A stretch of DNA of 64,000 nucleotides from Kitasatospora sp. NBC_00374 (GTDB lineage Bacteria; Actinomycetota; Actinomycetes; Streptomycetales; Streptomycetaceae), in NCBI RefSeq assembly GCF_041434935.1, contig NZ_CP107964.1, positions 682,001 to 746,000 of the forward strand. Reading direction: 5' to 3'. Under the pieces are notes generated by a model that did no database searches, was not told the origin of the DNA, and saw nothing but the letters and a program-made list of their open reading frames with translations. Position numbers and translations under genes: made by a program. Shown one piece after another: positions 60,430 through 64,000 of the stretch (its first letter is position 1; every line of letters begins with the position of its first letter).

Positions 60430-61089
60430 GTGGACCGTCCCCGCGCACAGGACCTGTACGAGCAGGCCGTCACCGAGCTCGCGCCCGCCGCCGCGCGCAA
60501 CCGGCTGGTGGAGCTGGTGGAGTCCGGCGACGCCCCGCTCGCCGCGCTGCGCGGGATCGCGGGTGAGGAGTACCGGATCGTCCGCAGCGACCGCCGCAGC
60601 TTCGCGCTGATGGCGGCCCGGTTCGGCGATCGCGAGCCGGCGGCCGGGCTGTTCCTCGGCCTGGCCGGGGGCGAGGCCCGGGCGCTGGAGCTGCTCACCG
60701 GCTACGCCGCCGCCCTCGGGCTGGACGCGGCCGCGCTGGCGGCGTACGAGCCTCGTCCGGCGGCGCAGTCCTACGCCCACCACCTCGCCTGGCTCGGCCA
60801 GTTCGGCACCCGCAGCGAGATCGCGCTCGCGCTGCTGGCCAACTTCGGTTTCTGGGGCGGCTACTGCGCGCGGCTGGCGGCGGCCCTGCCCCGGCACTAC
60901 GGCCTCACCGAGGCGGAGGCCGCCTTCTTCGCGTACTTCGCCGAGCTCCCACCCGGCTTCGAGCAGGGCGCGCTGGCCGTCCTGCAGGAGGGCCTCGACG
61001 CGGGCGAGGACCCGGGGGCGGCGAGGCTGGCCGCCAGGACGATGCAGGCCTACGAGGGTGCGTTCTGGGACTCGGCACACCTGTCCTGA
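60430..61089 (+). CDS. TenA/PqqC-like helical protein
   Basis: A 219-residue all-helical protein similar to the TenA/PqqC/haem oxygenase-like fold: FGTRSEIALALLANFGFWGGYCARLAAALPRHYGLTEAEAAFFAYFAELPPGFEQGAL is characteristic. The GTG at 60430 is used although no ribosome binding site is clear. Function unknown; relatives include thiaminases and diiron oxidases. Confidence 0.75.
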   Translation: MDRPRAQDLYEQAVTELAPAAARNRLVELVESGDAPLAALRGIAGEEYRIVRSDRRSFALMAARFGDREPAAGLFLGLAGGEARALELLTGYAAALGLDAAALAAYEPRPAAQSYAHHLAWLGQFGTRSEIALALLANFGFWGGYCARLAAALPRHYGLTEAEAAFFAYFAELPPGFEQGALAVLQEGLDAGEDPGAARLAARTMQAYEGAFWDSAHLS

Positions 61090-61111
61090 ACTGCGTTGAC
61101 TGTCAGAGCCA

Positions 61112-61168
61112 TTGACGGGTGCTCAGGCACGCCGCCATTCTGAACGCATGTTCAGAACGAACGTTCAG
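61112..61168 (+). promoter_or_regulatory. Promoter with tandem GAAC/GTTC palindromes over the start codon
   Basis: TTGACG at 61112-61117 with CATTCT at 61136-61141 (18-bp spacing) may be the promoter. TTCTGAAC (61138-61145) and GTTCAGAA (61150-61157) form an inverted repeat, followed at once by GAACGAACGTTC (61155-61166), whose GAACGTTC (61159-61166) is a perfect palindrome. The first repeat covers the ATG at 61148. Good candidate operator for the TetR-family regulator at the end of the operon. Confidence 0.6.
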
Positions 61169-62665
61169 ATCGAGCCGGTCGCCGATGTGGCGGTGGTCGG
61201 CGGCGGCATGGCGGGGATGGCCACCGCGCTCCGGCTCCAGGCCGCCGGCCTGTCCACGGTGGTGCTGGAGGCACACGGCCACGCCGGCGGCTGCGCCGGC
61301 TACTACCGCAAGCGGGGCTTCTCCTTCGACGTCGGGGCGACCACACTGGTCGACTTCGAGCCCGGCGGGGTCGGCGCCGAGCTGTTGGACAGCGTCGGCA
61401 TCGGCCCGCTGGAGGCGCAGCTGCTGCCCGGTTACCGGGCCTTCCTGCCGGACCGCGAGGTCGTCCTGCACCGCGACCCGGCGGCCTGGCACGCCGAACG
61501 GCTGCGGATGCTCGGCGACACCGAGCGGCACCGGCGCTTCTGGGCACTGCTGGACCGCCTCGCGGAGACCTTCTGGCAGGCCAGTCGCGCGGGCGCCAGG
61601 CTGCCGGTGCGCGGGCCCGGCACCGCCCTGCGGGATCTGCGTGCGGTCGGGCTCGCGGGCCTGCCGCTCGCCCGCCACCTCAACCGGACGCTCGGGGACG
61701 CCCTGCGCGGCCACGGTCTGCGGGGCGAGGCGCCGCTGGTCGGGCTGCTGTCCATGCTGGTCGAGGACACCGTGCACGCGGGAATCGACGACGCGCCGCT
61801 GATCAACGCGGCGCTGGGCGTGACCATCCGGGGCGCCGGGCTGAGCCGGCACGTCGGCGGGATGCACGGCTTCTGGCGGGTGCTGGTGGCGCGCTACCGG
61901 GGGCTCGGCGGCGCGCTCCGGACGGGCTGCGAGGTGTCCCGGGTGGACGGCGGCTCCGGGAACTACCTGCTCACCACCCGTCAGGGCGCCGTCCGGGCCC
62001 GGCGGCTCGTCCTCGCCGTCCCCGCCGCGACCACCGCGCGGATCTGCGCCGAGCTCCCGGTCGCCGGCCGGCTGCGGCCGTACCTGGCCCGGGACGAGGC
62101 GGCGCAGGGCGGCGCCTGTGTGGTCTTCCTCGGGGTGCCCGAGGAGGAGGTGGACGGCCAGGAGCTCACCCACCACCAGCTGCTGCAGTCGTACGACCGG
62201 CCGCTGGGCGACGGCAACAACATGTTCGTCTCCGTCTCCGCGCCGGGGGACGAGGTCAGCGCCCCGCCCGGCCACCGGGCCGTGATGATCTCCACCCACA
62301 CCGACATCGCCTCCTGGAACGGGCTCGACGAGAGCGCGTACGCCCTGCGCAAGAAGGAGATCGGCGAGCGGCTGATCGGCCACGCCCGGCGCGCCTACCC
62401 CGAGTTGGCGGCCCGGGCCGTGTTCGCCCGGACCGGCACGCCGCGCAGCTACCGGCGGTTCGGGTTCCGCCCCGGCGGAGCGGTCGGCGGTCCGCGCCAG
62501 CGGCTGGACAACACCAACCAGCACGCCGTCCCGCACGACCTCGGCGGCCCGGGGCTCTGGCTGGTCGGTGACTCGACCTGGCCCGGACTCGGTACGGTCG
62601 CCTGCGTGCTGGGCAGCCGGATCGTCGCCGAGGGCATGCTGCGTGAGCGGGGGTACCGCCGGTGA
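61148..62665 (+). CDS. FAD-dependent oxidoreductase (phytoene desaturase / CrtISO-like)
   Basis: A 505-residue flavoprotein. Dinucleotide-binding motif VVGGGMAGMATALRLQAAGLSTVVLEA at about residues 15-41, FSFDVGATTLVDFEPGG, and the C-terminal GLWLVGDSTWPGLGTVACVLGSRIVAE, the typical end of phytoene desaturase and carotenoid isomerase-like enzymes. It would oxidise or isomerise a polyene or other lipid. ATG 61148 is embedded in a palindromic operator. GTGA overlap with the next gene. Not part of a full crt cluster here. Confidence 0.88.
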   Translation: MFRTNVQIEPVADVAVVGGGMAGMATALRLQAAGLSTVVLEAHGHAGGCAGYYRKRGFSFDVGATTLVDFEPGGVGAELLDSVGIGPLEAQLLPGYRAFLPDREVVLHRDPAAWHAERLRMLGDTERHRRFWALLDRLAETFWQASRAGARLPVRGPGTALRDLRAVGLAGLPLARHLNRTLGDALRGHGLRGEAPLVGLLSMLVEDTVHAGIDDAPLINAALGVTIRGAGLSRHVGGMHGFWRVLVARYRGLGGALRTGCEVSRVDGGSGNYLLTTRQGAVRARRLVLAVPAATTARICAELPVAGRLRPYLARDEAAQGGACVVFLGVPEEEVDGQELTHHQLLQSYDRPLGDGNNMFVSVSAPGDEVSAPPGHRAVMISTHTDIASWNGLDESAYALRKKEIGERLIGHARRAYPELAARAVFARTGTPRSYRRFGFRPGGAVGGPRQRLDNTNQHAVPHDLGGPGLWLVGDSTWPGLGTVACVLGSRIVAEGMLRERGYRR

Positions 62666-63447
62666 AGGCACCGACCCTGGCCGAGCTCGGCACCGACCTG
62701 CTGGTCACCTCCCGGCGCCGGCGGGCCGTCGCGCTGACCCGCCCGTTCGCCGGGGTCCTGCTCTACGCGGCCGTGGCGTGGGCGGGCTGGTGGTGGCTCA
62801 CGCCGCCGATCGCCTTCCTGGTCTTCGTCGCGGTCGTCAACGTCACCCACGACGTGGTGCACCGCACGCTCGGGCTGTCCGCGCGGGCCACCGACTGGGC
62901 ACTCTTCGCAACCGGACTGGTGCTGCTGGAGAGCGGCCACGCGTACCGGGCCACCCACACCCAGCACCACCGGTACTTCCCGCACCCCGACGACCCCGAG
63001 GGGCACCCCGCCGACCTGTCGTTCCTCGGCGCGCTGCTGCACGGCCCGGTCTTCCTTCCCCGTCTGTGGTGGTGGTCGTTCCGGCGCGGACGGGACCGCG
63101 GCTGGCTGCTCGCCGAGGCCGCGGCGCCGGTCACCGCACTGGTGGGCGGCGTGCTGCTCCGGCCCTATGCTCCTGGGGTGCTGACGTACACGGTGATGAT
63201 GATCGTAGGGAGCTGGGTGTATCCGCTGTTGACGGTGCATCTGCCGCACCACGGCTACGGCGACACGCCGCTGACCCGGACCAGGACGCTGCGCGGGCGG
63301 GTCGTCCCGGCGCTCTTCCTGGAGCTCACCTACCACCTCGAGCACCACCTCTACCCCCAGGTGCCCAGCCACCATCTGCCGGAGCTGGCCCGCCGGTTGG
63401 ACCCGTTCCTCGCCGCCAACGGTGTCCGGCCGGTGCGCGTTGTCTGA
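62662..63447 (+). CDS. Membrane fatty-acid desaturase / hydroxylase-type di-iron enzyme
   Basis: A 261-residue membrane enzyme with the three histidine boxes of di-iron desaturases: HDVVHR, HTQHHR and HLEHHLYP. Two hydrophobic hairpins separate them. It would introduce a double bond or hydroxyl into a lipid or carotenoid. The GTG start overlaps the flavoprotein stop by four bases, and the tetR frame begins inside its last codons. Confidence 0.9.
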   Translation: MKAPTLAELGTDLLVTSRRRRAVALTRPFAGVLLYAAVAWAGWWWLTPPIAFLVFVAVVNVTHDVVHRTLGLSARATDWALFATGLVLLESGHAYRATHTQHHRYFPHPDDPEGHPADLSFLGALLHGPVFLPRLWWWSFRRGRDRGWLLAEAAAPVTALVGGVLLRPYAPGVLTYTVMMIVGSWVYPLLTVHLPHHGYGDTPLTRTRTLRGRVVPALFLELTYHLEHHLYPQVPSHHLPELARRLDPFLAANGVRPVRVV

Positions 63448-64000
63448 CAGGCGCGGCGCCGACGGCCGCAGCGCCGAGACCCGGATCCGGATCCTCGACG
63501 CCACCCTCGCCAGCCTGGTCCGCAACGGCTACGGCGGCACCACCGCCCGGGCGATCGCGCAGAGCGGGGGCTTCGCGCCCGGCGTCATCTACTACCACTT
63601 CACCGACCTGGACGACCTGGTGGTGGCGACGCTGTCGCACACCTGCGACGCGCGGGCCCGTCGGTACCGCTCCGAGCTGTCCGGGGTCGAGCGGGCCGGG
63701 CGGGTGGTCGAGTTGCTCCGCGAGTTGTACCAGGAGGACACCGAGGTCGGGCACATCGCCGCCGTCCAGGAGATCTACGCGGGTGCCCGGCCCGGCTCCC
63801 GGGCGGCCGAGCGGCTGATGCTGGAGACGCGCCGCTGGGAGGAGTTGGCCGGGGAGGTGCTGACCACGCTGCTGCGCGGCAAGCCGCTGGCGTCGCTGGT
63901 CAACGTCCCGGTGGTGGCGAGCGCCGCCGTCGCGTTCTATCTCGGGATGGAGACCCTGACGCACCTGGACGGCGACCGCTCACGGCCCGCCCAGCTCTTC
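63422..64000 (+). CDS. TetR-family repressor, 3'-truncated by window edge
   Basis: An open frame from GTG 63422 (or TTG 63440) runs to the window end without a stop. Residues about 20-65 form a TetR helix-turn-helix (ILDATLASLVRNGYGGTTARAIAQSGGFAPGVIYYHF) with the G-x-I-Y-x-H-F end of the family. It overlaps the desaturase by 26 bases, so it is co-translated with it. It probably represses its own operon via the GAAC/GTTC palindromes at 61138-61166. Confidence 0.88.
   Translation, partial: MSGRCALSDRRGADGRSAETRIRILDATLASLVRNGYGGTTARAIAQSGGFAPGVIYYHFTDLDDLVVATLSHTCDARARRYRSELSGVERAGRVVELLRELYQEDTEVGHIAAVQEIYAGARPGSRAAERLMLETRRWEELAGEVLTTLLRGKPLASLVNVPVVASAAVAFYLGMETLTHLDGDRSRPAQLF

Overview
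The window is high-GC actinobacterial DNA, most likely from a Streptomycetaceae genome (Streptomyces or Kitasatospora). The base composition, many GTG starts, GGAGG-type ribosome binding sites, an SsgA-like cell-division protein, a WhiB-family protein, a SARP-type regulator, an Rpf-type transglycosylase, CebR- and DasR-like operator sequences and a SigB-type partner-switching module all point there. I see no rRNA, tRNA, CRISPR array, insertion sequence, phage integrase or clear secondary-metabolite cluster. The species cannot be named from the sequence alone.

Layout. 1-3.2 kb: partial unknown gene, serine hydrolase, secreted HNH nuclease, and a catalytically dead serine-recombinase-fold protein. 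3.2-17.3 kb: mostly secreted proteins. These are an M23 peptidase, two GH16 enzymes (one with a ricin-type lectin domain), a three-repeat lectin, a GH64 beta-1,3-glucanase with a CebR-like operator, an Rpf enzyme, a truncated SARP regulator, a VanZ-like membrane protein and an AMIN-like protein. This reads as a beta-glucan and cell-wall degradation neighbourhood. 17.4-23.4 kb: PP2C phosphatase, RraA-like protein, DinB-like protein, MFS exporter plus TetR, and a second, almost identical copy of the rpf gene. 23.4-28.7 kb: an SsuABC/NMT1-type ABC importer divergent from a CitA/CitB-type two-component system. 28.8-32.5 kb: YbdK-type ligase and small stress-type proteins (CsbD, PRC-barrel, WhiB). 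32.7-39.5 kb: sulfur metabolism, with a short cysteine leader peptide, four consecutive flavin-dependent monooxygenases and a cystathionine beta-synthase. 39.6-47.3 kb: HAD phosphatase, SRPBCC protein, BrkB-like membrane protein, a sigma factor fused through a membrane segment to an extracellular CAP domain, a kinase-like protein and a stand-alone I9 inhibitor. 47.8-53.6 kb: second recombinase-fold protein, second YbdK ligase, lipoprotein, methyltransferase, DoxX and SsgA-like. 53.8-60.2 kb: ferritin-like protein, RsbW-like kinase, RsbV-like STAS protein, glycosyltransferase and SigB-family sigma factor. 60.4-64 kb: TenA/PqqC-like protein and an overlapping operon of FAD oxidoreductase, desaturase and TetR that runs off the window.

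Points most worth attention: (i) the 517-residue sigma factor / H-x3-C-x2-C / membrane segment / CAP fusion at 43748; (ii) two paralogous resolvase-fold proteins that have lost the catalytic serine (2738 and 47793); (iii) an 804-bp direct repeat with a single mismatch carrying rpf (8133-8936 and 22552-23355), whose first copy sits at the 3' end of an acetyltransferase gene; (iv) the leader peptide and four-monooxygenase sulfur operon; (v) a SARP regulator that has lost its BTAD domain and P-loop; (vi) a set of clean palindromic operators.

How the genes may work together (inference): secreted glucanases, lectins, peptidase and nuclease digest external polymers under sugar-responsive repressors. 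The importer, leader peptide, monooxygenases and cystathionine beta-synthase form a likely organosulfur salvage route. The CsbD, PRC, ferritin-like, DUF3040 and similar small proteins cluster beside a SigB-type sigma factor and its partner-switch proteins, as expected for a general stress regulon.
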